From: Rhizodiscina lignyota
Lineage: Eukaryota; Ascomycota; Dothideomycetes; Aulographales; Rhizodiscinaceae
Direction: 5' to 3'
Length of the DNA stretch: 64,000 nt
Assembly: GCA_010015805.1 (NCBI GenBank)
Contig: ML978124.1
Location: 1,860,001-1,924,000, forward strand
The first letter of the stretch is position 1, and each line of letters begins with the position of its first letter. The position numbers and the translations under genes were made by a program. Shown here piece after piece: positions 11,269 to 22,521 of this stretch. The notes under the pieces are model-generated. The model was not told where the DNA came from and did no database searches. It was given only the letters and a program-made list of their open reading frames with translations.

Positions 11269-13262
11269 ATGACTATAGCAGAAGTAATGCGGGACGCTCC
11301 GGCGGGCCAATTAGCACGATTGTACCTGGGACTCAAAATCGCACCATACGTGGACGAGCTAGAAAGTTTTGCGCTGTCGCTGCCACAATCTCAAGAAGAC
11401 GTTGCAGTAGAAGGTGCTGCAAACGAAGACGTACCTGAACCGCAAGCCGACCGCGACGTCGAAAAGGATAATGCGTCAGATCAAGATCCATCTGATAAGG
11501 ACGTTGAACGCAATGCCGGCGGCGAACCACTGCAAACGCGGCAATCAGCGCAACCTCAGCCAAAGGCCCCGAAGCCCGATCCCAATACAGTTGGATGGGC
11601 CGGAGAAACAGATCGCGACAACCCTCAAAACTGGTCAACAGTAAAGAAGACATTGGTCTTCTCTCAGATATGTCTTTTGACTTTTGCCAGTCAGTATGAT
11701 TCCGCCTAAAGCGAGCGCCAGAAGCTGACGATACTCCAAACTTGCAGTCTACAGTGCCTCGGCCATTATAACCCCTGCTGAAGGCACTTTCGAGGAGATT
11801 TACGGTGTTACAGCTGAGGTATCCGCGCTCGTGCTTTCTATGTACGTGCTCGGCTATGTAAGTCTATGCAATTCTGATCTAAAAGCCCATTTTCTAACAA
11901 TTCGCAGGGATTGGGACCGTTGATCTTTAGTCCAATGTCCGAGATGCCAATGGTTGGCCGCAATGTTGCCTACATGTCGTCGTTCTTTATATTCATCGTC
12001 ATGACCGCTGTAGGATCCCGGGTATCAAATTTCCCTGGCTTTGTTGTTGTTCGGTTCATCCAAGGATTTTTCGGAGGCCCTGTGCTAGCGACCGGCGCAG
12101 CCTCAGCCCAGGACATATTTCCATTCAACAAAGTCCCATATGCTCTGTCCTGCTGGGCATTCTTTGCGTACGGAGGTGTGTGAAAAAAATGCGTTCACAG
12201 TGTAACTCTGGAGAAAATACTTACTTCTTGACAGGTCCCGCGCTAGGTCCTTTGGTCTCTGGCTTCGCGGTCACATTGAGCACGTGGCGCTGGGCGATGT
12301 ACGAGACGCTCATACTATCCGGCTTCACCTTCATCGTTCTATTCTTCTTCCTGCCAGAGACGAATGCCGATTACATTCTATCGCAACGTGCGGCGCGTCT
12401 TCGTGCAAAAACAGGAGATAGCAATCTTCTTTCCCGAACAGAGAGCCATGCAGGAAGCAAAAATTGGGTTAAGCTCACAGTATATCACTTGACCATGCCA
12501 TTCAAGATCACCATATTGGATCCATCAATTCTGTTTATCAATCTCTACACTGCGCTTGTGTACGGCATTTACGTGAGTAGCTCCGTGGAACATCTAAGAC
12601 ATGAACTAATGAACTCTCTTGCAGTACTCATTCTTTGAATCCTTCCCGATTGTCTATCTTGGAATATACGGCTTCTCCATTGGCATAATGGGCGTAGTCT
12701 TCCTCTGCGTCATCATCGGTGCCGGGTTTGGAGTCATTGTCTACACGCTACTGGTTTGGTTCATCTACGAACCGTACACTCTCACAAATGGCATCGGTAA
12801 ACCCGAATATCGCCTTGTCCCCGGAATCTTCGCCGCTGCACTAGGCCCTGCTGGCATGTTCATCTTTGGGTATGCAGCAAAGTCTGATATTACGTGGGTT
12901 GCGCCAACAGTCGGCATTGCGCTGTACGCCGCTACCTCCTTTGTGGTGAGTTCATCTGCCAAAGTGGATTTTGCGGTACATGACACTAAAGCTTTCTGCA
13001 GCTGGTGAATGTTATCTTCATCTACCTTCCTATCAGCTATCCCCGTTACGCAGCGAGTGTCTTCGCGGCAAATGGCTTTTTCCGAAGCGCGATCGCTTGC
13101 GGCGCAATCCACTTTTCTCAGCCCCTTTTCAACAATCTCGGTGTCGGCAATGGATGCGCCATCTTGGGGAGCCTGGCTGCTGCTTGCGCCTTCGGCTTTC
13201 TCGCGCTATGGCGCTATGGACCGGCGCTGAGAGCCAGGAGCAAGTTCGCAGAAACTTACTGA
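11269..13262 (+). CDS. MFS transporter, DHA1 family (Tpo1-like), 572 aa
   Basis: Six exons: 11269..11689, 11748..11857, 11908..12175, 12235..12572, 12625..12945, 13002..13262. Introns are 50-59 bp, all GT-AG, and all frames join cleanly. A long hydrophilic N-terminus rich in Asp/Glu/Pro ends with the family tag DRDNPQNWSTVKK before the first membrane helix, as in Tpo1/Flr1-type proton antiporters. Twelve membrane segments can be traced. The loop motif GLGPLIFSPMSEMPMVGR and the family-typical VVRFIQGFFGGPVLATGAA are present. The central loop carries FLPETNADYIL, and the C-terminal half has SFFESFPIVYLGIYGF and YEPYTLTNG. The likely role is export of drugs, polyamines or metabolites at the plasma membrane. 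The neighbouring Zn2Cys6 gene may control it. Substrate cannot be read from the sequence. Confidence 0.94.
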
Positions 13263-13919
13263 ACTTGGCCTGACACGTCACACATTGTCTCTCAACTAGT
13301 GGAGAAGCGGTCTGCATGATACACACATATACCCACAATTTCATCATTTAATAACAAAAGGAGTAACCAAAGCCCTGGCGATTAATATGGAGTGCTGACG
13401 TTCGAATCCGACCTGACTTTGCGATGGCGGTGTTTACCATCGTCCGAGCACTAGCTCGATTCGGCTGAAATCAAGTGATTTCAAGGATATCTTCCAGGAT
13501 TGGATGGCCATGGTTTCTCGGCCCACGGAAGTAATATCAAAGACGATCGACTCGGAACCTGGGTGGCTTATTACAGGGTGTGGCCGCTCGGATGCGGTGC
13601 TATAGCGCGGCGTGTCTCAGGGCACAATTTCTCGCGTGAGAGCTAAATGGGCCGAGTCCGTTCTCGGCACATTGTCTGGCGGAGCTTGACGCTCAATACT
13701 TCTTTTCTAGAGGGGGAAATGGATTATAATTTTTCAAATACTATGTATAAGCTATACTTTTGTAATGTTAATTTTAGAGGCTCGGAAAGAACCGAATTAG
13801 AGAACGTAATAATAGGCCGGCGGGCTGAGATACCCCTCAAGGACATCTATCGCTATCACCCACCCCTGATTCTGATGGTCTTGATATTGACATACTCAGC
13901 TAAGGCATGCTGACTTTCC
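13263..13919. other. Intergenic region with AT-rich patch
   Basis: 3' flank of the MFS gene. An AT-rich patch at about 13710-13790 contains the imperfect palindrome GTATAAGCTATAC. A GTTCGAATCC string near 13400 was checked as a tRNA B box, but its arms do not pair. No gene is recognisable. Confidence 0.4.
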
Positions 13920-15236
13920 TCCACACGAATACAGCTCTCTTTCCTTCCACCAAATTGCTACTGAAGTCTCACATGCACTGCTCAGTAATCAGTCCCACTC
14001 GGCAGACCACCATTCCGACTTCCAGCGCTTCAGCGATTCGCCAGAATCATTTGACATTCTCGGTGTAAAGGTCGTCTACCAAATCTGTAGACACGTTGCT
14101 GGCGATCTGATGACCTCTTCGTCTGAAGAGTAGGGTACCAAAGCAGTGACGGGACCGGATGTCTCCCCACGGCAGAAGAGCATATCTGGTTTTGGAATTG
14201 TATTCACAGGAACAGTCGGAGTATCAGAAATTGATTCAAATGCAGAGTCGAGTTCGCGTTCAAGGATCACCGTCGCACTAGCTTTTTCTGATGTCTTCGA
14301 CGTACCGCTGTACTTTCTCGACTCCCTTTGGACGGTTGAGGGCTATGTTGGCTGGCTTGTCCTTCGCCTCCAGCGGCGCCTTTTTAAGATGCTGAGCAAA
14401 CTCGTCGCAGATATTGAGATAGATGAAGGGCTGATTCGCACATATGCAGGTCTGTTCAGATGAGCGAAACTGATGATATTAGGCCGGCGATAGCAGAGTC
14501 AATATTTGCATCCTCGAAAAGTATTAAAGCACCATTTTCACCTAGCTCCACAGATGTTCGCTTCAGATTGACCATACACTGGGCGTTGAGAACTCTTTCG
14601 ACAGCAGTACTGCCCGTTAATGATAAATGTCGGACAAGTGGGTTATTGCAGAGTTCCTCCCCCACTGCCCAGGTAGTGTCAGCGGAGCAGGTAACGATGC
14701 TAAGGACGCCTTTGGAAAGCCGGCACGTTCGAAGACTTCGCCATGGCGATTGCATAAAGATGTGTCTCTGGACCTGGCTCCAGGACAACGGTATTTCCGA
14801 CGGTGATTGCTGCCTCATCTTCCCGGGTAATCATTGAGACTGGAGAATTCCATGGTGATTGCTGTTGCCGTCATCCCTTGTGGTTCAGGAGCTGTGACGA
14901 TTGTGGTATCCGTACGATTTGCTGCAGTACTCTCGCCGTAAGTACTCACGGCTTCTCTCTCAGACCAGTGCAGGAAACCTATTTCATTAACAGTTGTAAT
15001 GCTCCCAGTGAATGGTTTTCCAGACCCGATGGTGACTAATGCGGAATAGATTTGTAGACTTGGAAAGCTTCGTTTGCAAACATAATTGCAGATCATATCT
15101 CCGATACTCAGAGATCTGGTGCACATGCGACTACTGCGTTGTTCGTCGAATATACCATAACGCAGCGAGCTCGAGATCCTTCGCTATGTCACACGCCCTT
15201 CAAATGTACCATAAACCGGAAAGCTCTCGCTGCTAG
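13920..15236 (-). pseudogene. Decayed succinate-semialdehyde dehydrogenase (aldehyde dehydrogenase) gene
   Basis: Family-like segments appear in order on the minus strand but in changing frames with stops between them. In order: SSSESFPVYG near 15236; LVTIGSGKPF and REAVSTYGES (15126-14815); GVLSIVTCSADT, CNNPLVRHLSLTGSTAVER and SVELGENGALILFEDANID (14818-14456); EQTCICANQPFIYLNICDEF with the catalytic-type Cys (14455-14280); PDMLFCRGETSGPVTALV (about 14270-14076); and AEALEVGMVV with GLITE further down. Compared with intact enzymes, the conserved Glu-Leu-Gly-Gly reads ELGEN and the SGxTT-type blocks are altered. There are several frame breaks, a stop inside the N-terminal block (after GRVT) and stops near 14050 and 13980. 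It cannot make an enzyme. It lies next to the alcohol-dehydrogenase cluster, so it may be a former member. Confidence 0.85.
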
Positions 15237-15239
15237 AGG

Positions 15240-15760
15240 CTACTATCCATTCTCTATTGGCGAACTATCTGTTGTTGGGTAAGAGAGGGTTCTTGAACTG
15301 CAGACCGTGAGAATCTACCTTTGCCGTATTAGAAAGTTGTACATTGAGAGCACCGGCAAAGGTCTGATAGCAGCAACTTACACTGTATGCAATCTGTTTT
15401 CGTAAAAGGTTCGTATTGCACAATCCATGTGAAGATCGTAGAGATAGGGGCTGGTCTTGAGGTTACGGAGATACGCCAAACCTGCTGCCATCTCCGCCAA
15501 GGTTCGAAAGACGCCATGCGCTTTGAATTACGATAATGTATTCTGGAGATAATGTGGTTAATTCCTCGAAGCATTTGTCTTGCAGCATTGCGGGAAAGTA
15601 TCGGCGATTTTTGAGTATTGTGGAGTTGCGGCGAATTCCGGCGGGGACCCCAGGCGGAGAAAATGCCCTAATATCTCCAACAACTGCCCGAACGAAACCC
15701 GATTCAGGGCTGACAAAGGAAACATGAAGTTGGTCATATGCCAATGGTCGTTTCATTGCT
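15240..15760 (-). pseudogene. Unidentified broken coding relic
   Basis: Two minus-strand frames both read like protein and meet at about 15500. The first (from 15756) contains QLHVSFVSPESGFVRAVVGD and ELTTLSPEYIIVIQSAWRLS. The second continues LAEMAAGLAYLRNLKTSPYL and DLHMDCAIRTFYENRLHTV, ending at a GTGTAAGT splice-donor-like site near 15384. A single frame slip would explain the change. I do not recognise the family. It could be one exon of a decayed gene or an undetected intron boundary in a living gene; no start with good context or downstream exons could be assembled. Confidence 0.4.
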
Positions 15761-15901
15761 CGGTCGGACTTCCGTCAAGACAAAAGTCCGAAAAAGGCTG
15801 CGTTGCGAAGGGCCGTCCAAGGCAGAACTCTCGTACAGAGTGGAAAGTCGAGCATCAAGCGCGCAAAGTGCAGGAAAATCACTTCAACCGAAGCTAAAAG
15901 T

Positions 15902-17217
15902 ATGACCCAAAGCGTTCCTCACGGCATGTCGAAAGAGCCATCTGCAAATACAATGAGAGCGGTGGTTTTTAAAGGGCCATATTCGGTTGCAGTTGAAGAT
16001 CGTCCCATCCCTCAGATTCAAGAGCCCACAGATATCATTGCAAAGGTGCAATACGCTGGATTGTGTGGTACGGAGTTGCACATGTATCGTGGGCACCAGA
16101 AAACTCCGACCGACTTCATAATCGGACATGAATTCAATGGTACTGTGATACAGGTCGGAGCCGATGTGAAAACTCTCAAAGTCGGAGACAAGATAACATG
16201 TCCATTCTCGACAACATGTGGAGAGTGCTTCTACTGCAAGAAGAACTTGACATCGAGGTGTGTGAAGGCTATGCTCATCGGCACCGCTGCTCTGGATGGG
16301 GCACAGGCGGAGTTCGTTCGCGTTCCGCTCGCCGACAGCACGGCCGTCATCTCGCCACCGGACATTGATGATAAGGTCTTGGTAATGATGGCAGACATAC
16401 TCCCTACTGGATATTTCGCGGCATCGAATGGATTCAGGTTGCTCACTGAGGCCGAAAGGGAAGACGCAGTGATCGCAGTAGTAGGCTTGGGGCCAGTTGG
16501 TGAGTTTCGGAGAATTCTAGAACCTGCGGACAGAATGGCTGACGGCTAATCAATTGCAGGTCTTTGCGCGCTGGTATCAGCATCTACGTTCAAGCCGAAG
16601 CATATCTTCGCCATAGAGTCTGTACCTGCGCGGCTACAGCAGGCAAAAGATCTTGGAGCCGAGCCGCTCAATTTCCAGACAGACATGGAAGGCCTGAAGC
16701 AGAGGGTGGCCGAAGTGACAGAAGGCCGGGGAGTGGATCTCATCTTGGAGATAGTCGGCTTAAGTCCAGCACTTCGCCTTGGATTTGACATTCTGAGGCC
16801 ATGGGGTGTAATCAGTAGTGTTGGCGTCCACAATGGCGAGGTAGTGCTTCTTCTCCCCTTTGCGTCCAATGCTGCCGCTAATAATGGAGGGAGCTAGGTT
16901 CCATGGACAGCGAACGAGGCTTATCATAAGAACTTGCGGCTCCAAACAGGTCGATGTCCAGTACGAGCTGTCTTTCCGCAAGCTCTAGAGGTTCTGAAGC
17001 AATTCCAAGACCGCTTCTCGTGAGTCACGAACTGATGAGAGCTATACGCGGAGACTAATGTTGTACCAGGTTCATGACTGATAACATAGTCTCAATAGAA
17101 CAAGCAGTTCGATCTGTGAGGTTCATTGTCGTCAAAGCTTTGCAGGAGAGGCTGACGGTCATGTAGTACGAACGATTCGAAAAGGCCGAAGTACAGAAGA
17201 TCATCTTCTCAATGTGA
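15902..17217 (+). CDS. Zinc-dependent alcohol dehydrogenase (MDR family), 365 aa
   Basis: Five exons: 15902..16499, 16560..16840, 16898..17019, 17070..17115, 17167..17217. Introns are 50-60 bp. NAD(P)-dependent oxidation of an alcohol to aldehyde or ketone is the family reaction. Catalytic zinc ligands are visible as Cys in AGLCGTELH and His-Glu in IIGHEFNG. The structural zinc loop has CPFSTTCGECFYCKKN followed by a fourth Cys (SRC). The nucleotide-binding turn is VVGLGPVGLCALVSA, with the phase-1 intron inside it. The last exon encodes YERFEKAEVQKIIFSM. The start at 15902 gives MTQSVPHGMSKEP before the family core MRAVVFKGP; an ATG at 15953 is a possible alternative. It is convergent with the Zn2Cys6 gene, with 112 bp between them, and is the left end of the 15.9-27.8 kb cluster. 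Confidence 0.93.
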
Positions 17218-17329
17218 TACTTTGTGGATGGTTTACTTGGCGAATGTGGGGTGGTGGTTCATGAGCATATCATGCTCAGTGGATAGTTCTCGACAGAGTT
17301 GGTGGAAGATAATCGGAATTCATCGGGAC

Positions 17330-19460
17330 TCAAGACTGTGGAAGATTTTCAGATGCCGTCCACCCTAAGTCGGCCATCCAATCTCCTAGCATCCAATTGC
17401 CGACAGTAGCATACGGGTAGTTTTGAGCTCCTGAATATGCGTCAAAGCCGGCATCCAAATGCAGCACTTGATCGAAATCTGAAGTTGGTTCTCGGTATTC
17501 CGCTGATTGTGGGGGGGCCATTGGCGTCATTGTAAATGGCTGGCTTGAATCTAGAAGTGTGACTGAGTTTGCAGCGTCGTTGAAAGTCGCGTCTTGATGG
17601 CCGGTGCCAATGTCTTCCTTTGGTCGTGATGATAGTTTACTTTGGACACCTTCGTACACAAATCCCCACTTGCTGCAGAGTTCAGGTCCGAGAAAGTCAA
17701 AGTATTTCTTCTGGTCCTTATCGAAGAAAAGTTGCAAGGGCCCTTCATGTCTCTCCTGCGACTTGACTGCTCGAAAAACAGCTTTGACAACGCGTTGTGC
17801 TCCCACAGCAGATGGATATCTCTTCGCCATTTCCACAAGGCACTGGCTGATGATTCCGAGCTCAGATTCAGCTCTTACCCAGAGCGCAGGGTACTTGTAG
17901 TACGCTAACTGGGCATATGCTGCTGTCATTAAATGAAAAGTGAATACCGGTGCAAGAGTAGGGACCTCTCCCCTTGCAAGGAAATCCTCATATACGCCAG
18001 CAGTAAAGGAAGATGCTAACAACGCAGCACCCGAGGGTGCATTTTCGGGAACAGCAGGGCGAAAAAGTAGCGTCAATGCGGTGAAATAGAGCGTATGCAG
18101 TTGCCGTGCCTTGTGGTTGTATGGCATTAGCCCACCACCATTACGTTTGTAGACACGGAGCTCATCCGGCAGATCACGAATCCAGGAGTAGAGACGGGAT
18201 TGAAGAGATAACCTTCGAGCATGGCCAAGATTGCCCCGAAGAACACCTTCCGTGAGATCTCCGAGAATTGTGCATGCCTCGACATACGCTATGAAAAGAC
18301 GTGCGTCGAAGTTTGGTTCGTCAAAGTCCTCGATGGATAAAGGCCGGACGTCGCAATCCTCGTTGTTGATCGCTCTGGGCCTGCCATGGCTCATGGAAAT
18401 CATACAATCGCGAGTCTGGAGCGCTAATCTTTAGTTTTCTGCGGCGTGGCAAACAAAACCTTATTGTGAGGCACTTACTACAAGAGTCCACCAGAGTCTT
18501 CGGCGCAATGCAGCGTCGGCCAGCTTTGGATTCGGCTCACGATGAAGACCAATCTGGTGAGCGAGAGCAACACCCATGTGAAGCCAAAAGCTGCTGGCAT
18601 CCATGGAGATGTGCTCCGGTCCACTAGGATTCCACCATTGAAGCATGACAATTGCTCGTACAGTAGCCAACGGGTCTTTCTCGCAGCCTGTGTAGTAAAG
18701 TGCTTTTGCTCGTCGATAAAATGAATGGCCCGAAGCTTGAGCTTGGGGAGCCATGGAAACCCTACTGCCGGCAACAAATACAGCCTGCAGAAGAAGTACT
18801 GAGGGTTCAAATTCCTTCGTCGGTCGGAGTTCTACAAGCTCTACGATGGGCATCCAAGGGTGACATCGCTCCATGAAATTCGATAGCAAGCTCTCACGCA
18901 CAGAACGTGGTGGGATCTCAAAGGCTCGAAGGTCGGCAAGAAACTTCTGATCCGTCTCCGGAAGTACAGTTTCTTTTCCAGCAGAATAATTCTTTGCATC
19001 TTCCTCGTCGATGGGAACGGTGCCACTGACATATTCTGCTCGTCCCAAATAGCTTCCAGGACTTACTGCGTTTCCAGAGGATACAGCTGATCTCTGCAGG
19101 CTGATTGTTTCTGAAGCATTCGGAAGCTGCTCACCCACAGCAGGTGAATCAGACGACAGGTCGACACTTAAGCGCTTTTCAGGCCTGGCTGATGGTGGTT
19201 CAACCGGCGCATTCTTGCGCTTCCGTTGGTGTGGCCTGCCTTCAAGCTTAGTACGAACCAACGCTTGCCAGCCAGATATGCACTTACACACAATCTTGAT
19301 TCAAGGTACGGCAATTAGCGCATGGGAAAGAGCCCGTGTGCATATCACAGCGAATCTACAAGACGCGTCAGAAGATTCGAAAGATTGCGAACGTAATCCA
19401 GCCACTCGCCTTTCTCCTGTGGCAGTTCTCGCATGCTTTGGATTGCACACCATTCTGCAT
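17330..19460 (-). CDS. Zn(II)2Cys6 transcription factor, Ctf1/FarA-like, 653 aa
   Basis: Four exons on the minus strand: 19410..19460, 19288..19355, 18479..19235, 17330..18415. The zinc cluster is complete only with these joins: Cys 10, 13, 20, 29, 32 and 39 (SKACENCHRRK-IRCDMHTG and PCANCRTLNQDC). The first intron (19356..19409, 54 bp) starts with GC (GCGAGT) and ends TTGTAG with a CTGAC branch point; no GT donor restores the frame. The second intron is 52 bp (GTAAGT...GGCAG) and the third 63 bp. A basic stretch HQRKRKNAP follows the cluster. The fungal-specific middle domain shows FMERCHPWMPIVE, FWLHMGVALAHQIGLHREP and RRRLWWTLVTRDCMIS. The family look is cutinase transcription factor 1 beta, whose relatives control fatty-acid and cutin catabolism. 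It is probably the local regulator of the surrounding cluster (inference). Confidence 0.9.
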
Positions 19461-20126
19461 ATTTGGCGATGGGCATGTTCGACGATGTCACACTATCAAA
19501 AAAGAGGAGAGTCTTTCAGAGCATCTGTATCATAAAGATTACTACAGACCAAAGACGATGCGCCGAGTTTGACATCTAAGATCGTCGTCAGGGTTGAAAG
19601 TGCGGAGATGAGCGGTCCGTTCACTTGAAGTCTAACCTAAATAGGCTAGTCTCCTGAAATCCTTGGTGGATTTCTTTTAAAAGAAACTGAACGCTCAGCA
19701 AACGTATTAAGCAAGGCCAATGGAAAACTGATGATTCCCATATGCCTTCGTTCAAATTTGAGGTCGCTTATACTGAGTTTCTCTCATGGAGTCTCTCATG
19801 GAGTCTCTCATGGAGTCTCTCATGTCAAACCTACCCAACCTATTTTTACAACCCAGGCTTTCGAGAGGCAACCTTCGTCTTCACCATGCACCTTCTGTCA
19901 AGTCATAACTCTTGTCGGGTGCTGGTCTGTGTTGAAAGATGCTGTCATTATTCTCAATAAGAAACTTCATTGAACTCTCCCCGAACCACATGAACAGGGA
20001 CTCAACTGCTCGGGGCCTTGTGCAATAGAAATCTGGGAATTCGTGTCCCGCTGTACTCATCTATCCCATGCCATCTGTCTAGCCCAGGATGACCTAAATA
20101 TGCTGATACAAAACTTCTGGGTTGTT
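19461..20126. other. Regulator promoter with minisatellite and palindrome
   Basis: Upstream of the Ctf1-like gene and downstream of the acyl-CoA synthetase. It holds a perfect 16-bp palindrome TTTCTTTTAAAAGAAA at 19670..19685 and the 12-bp tandem repeat listed separately. No gene is recognisable. Confidence 0.55.
19780..19824. repeat. 12-bp minisatellite, 3.75 copies
   Basis: Unit TCTCTCATGGAG repeated three times exactly, then a fourth partial copy (TCTCTCATG). The period is a multiple of three, so overlapping frames read as SWSL or SHGV repeats, but no gene is supported here. Confidence 0.95.
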
Positions 20127-22048
20127 CTAGAGTCTAGCAAGATTCTTCTTTGAGTGCCACACCTGCACATCTGGGTGACCTTGTGGCGGAAAGAGTTGTG
20201 GCTTCAGAACCTTCTTCGGAACCTTTCCGGACGCGGTTTTCGGAAGGTCTGGAACGATCCTGAGCATTGTGGGCATCTTATACCCAGCCAAGATAGATCG
20301 CAAATCTTGTCGGAGCTTATCAAGCGTAAGTGACTTGATACCCTAAGCAGCTCGTCAGTCTATTACTCCACACCTGCCTTGTTGGAAGGAACTTACTGGT
20401 TTCAGGACTATCGCGGCGGCAACTCTATCTCCAAACTCTTCATCATCTACTCCAACTACAGCCACTTCGGATATGTAGTCAAGCCCGAGAACCTCCCTCT
20501 CCACATCGAGCGCGGATATCTTGTAACCACCGGATTTCAAGACTAGCCGTGTTAACAAATATACTGCAGACTAAAATGCACCCACTTACTGTCCACTGAA
20601 GCTCGACCAAGGATGAAGAAATAATCCCCTTCTCGTCGACCAATATCTCCGCTTTTGTAGTATCCATCGGCATCAAAGGCATCTGCAGTGGCCTTCTCGT
20701 TAAAGATGTACCTGAAGAGCCTTTAGCGTGCGTGCATGTTTGTACAATATGCTCAGCTTCTTACTTTGAGAACATATACGGGCTCTTGATCAGGATCTCG
20801 CCAGTGTCGCCTTCAGAGAGCTTAACGTCCAGGCCTGCGACAACTTTGCCCACCGAACCCTAGTACGAATTAGCATATTTCCAGGCCATGGCCGCTACTA
20901 CTCACATCGGGACACTTGTCGTCGTCTGGGTGAATAGTAAAGGTACTGCTACACTCCGTCGACCCGTATCTCTCTAATATTCTCTTCCCGGGAACCAGCT
21001 GGAGCCATTTTCGTTGCAGCGGCCGCGGTAGTGCCGCTGTTCCGCACATCAGCGCCCTTAGATTATTGACGCCGTCGACGTACTCCTGCCGCTCCTTCTC
21101 AGGGAGCTTCGATATGTGCACCTCGTAATATTGCATCATTCTCATGTATATTGTTGGTACTCCCGAGAACAGGGTGAGATCCTTCCTTCGCCAGCGGTCC
21201 CAGACTTTGGCGACGTCAAAGCCGCCGGAATGAAATTCGATACATGCTCCCGATACGAGGTAAGGCAAGAATGAGGTTCCAATTCCAGTCACATGGTGAA
21301 CGGGCAGATTGTGCATTACAACATCGTTTGGACCAAGGTAGAACATATTCGCGAAAACTTGGGCATAGGCGTCGAAGAATGACCTTCTTCTCATGGCACC
21401 TTTGGGGGGTCCAGTAGTCCCGGACGTGAATATGACAAGACCGGAACCGTTGTAGTCCAAGAAGTCGTCGCGTGAGATAAACATCTGCTCCGCTGCAAGT
21501 GGTGGTCTCCTCACAAGCGGCCCGAGCTCGAGGGACTGGTACTTTGGCAAGACAGTGCGAGAAACTTCAGCGCTCAGATCCTGTCCGAGCTTTACACATT
21601 TCGAAGCTGTTAGGACTGCCACGGCTCGGGATGTCTGGACGAAGTATGTTGCCTCCTTTACTGGAAGCGCGGGGGCTTGAACGAAACATTAGCTTTAGAA
21701 TTGTCTGCGCGGAAATTTAGACTAACAAAGCGGTACAATAACGCCTCCAATAGCAAGAATAGCCAAGAAGCCGACGGTGAACTCATAACCACCAGGCGTG
21801 AGAAGATTAAAGAAGACTTCATCTCCTCGCTGTAGCTCTTCCTCTGTCTGGGCATCAATTGAGTCAAGCAATACATTCCGGACGTTAAGCACATCGGTCA
21901 AGAGCTGTGCGTGGGTCGCACTGAATCCATTCGTGATATCCTTGATAACGATTGAATCGCCTCTTGCTGCATATCCGAGTAGTTTGCTGAAGAGAGGGAA
22001 GTTTGGAAACACACGGGGACCGACGTGCCGCGGTGTTGGAGACACCAT
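20127..22048 (-). CDS. AMP-binding acyl-CoA synthetase (ACSF3/malonyl-CoA-synthetase-like), 556 aa
   Basis: Six exons on the minus strand: 21727..22048, 20906..21675, 20765..20859, 20590..20711, 20397..20542, 20127..20342. All five introns are 46-54 bp GT-AG. It belongs to the ANL superfamily, which adenylates a carboxylic acid and transfers it to CoA. Visible motifs: IVPLSPALPV near residue 105; the phosphate loop LVIFTSGTTGPPKGAM near 187-202; HNLPVHHVTG; ERYGSTECSSTF; GYYKSGDIGRREGDYFFILG; SGGYKISALDVEREV; and the lysine motif PKTASGKVPKK. The C-terminus is NLARL; Ala-Arg-Leu fits the peroxisomal PTS1 consensus. Length is normal. The acid used cannot be read from sequence. Its start-side flank carries a CCTCGG element. 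It is a core member of the cluster. Confidence 0.94.
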
Positions 22049-22521
22049 GGCTTCGTGACCAGTCTATCGCAGACACTGAATCTAATATTTATTCTAGAAT
22101 TGAAGAAAACTTTAATGTCAAGTGAACCAAGGATTTCTCCCGGCAAGTTGATTTAGCTCTGAAACAGCTATCGTACATAATTCTTATATTGAGGCCTCGG
22201 TGGTAGCCTTCCGCCTCCAAAATCGCCGCGTAAAGGCCGACTACGGCTTCAAATCGTCCGTTAATTTACATTCAGTCTTCAATGTTAAAGTTACTCTCAA
22301 CATTGCAATTTTACTCCGCCATCTCCCAGCTTAATTATTTTCTATCCCCGAAATTTGGGCGAAGTTTAGGTTGGCTTAAGAATGCACTTCTGCTCACGAG
22401 TCCAATCACTACGCCCTTAAAGTTGACTACGGAGTACCGCTAAAGCCCGTTCAAGTCATAATTCGCTGATCTGCTTTGTTTACTACATCTAATTTGGCAA
22501 ACTAGCTTTATATTGTCCAAC
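22049..22521. other. Intergenic region upstream of the acyl-CoA synthetase
   Basis: Promoter side of the synthetase and 3' side of the hydrolase. It contains the palindrome GAGGCCTC overlapping a CCTCGG hexamer at 22195..22200. No gene is seen. Confidence 0.5.
22195..22200. promoter_or_regulatory. CCTCGG element, possible Ctf1/FarA-type site
   Basis: CCTCGG is the core reported for fungal FarA/FarB/Ctf1 regulators of fatty-acid catabolism. This copy lies about 150 bp upstream of the acyl-CoA synthetase start. A hexamer occurs by chance about 30 times in 64 kb counting both strands, so the support is positional only. Confidence 0.3.

Noticed and set aside
13395-13420. GTTCGAATCC string resembling a tRNA B box
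   Set aside because: The flanking bases do not form a T-arm stem and no A box or acceptor stem is present.
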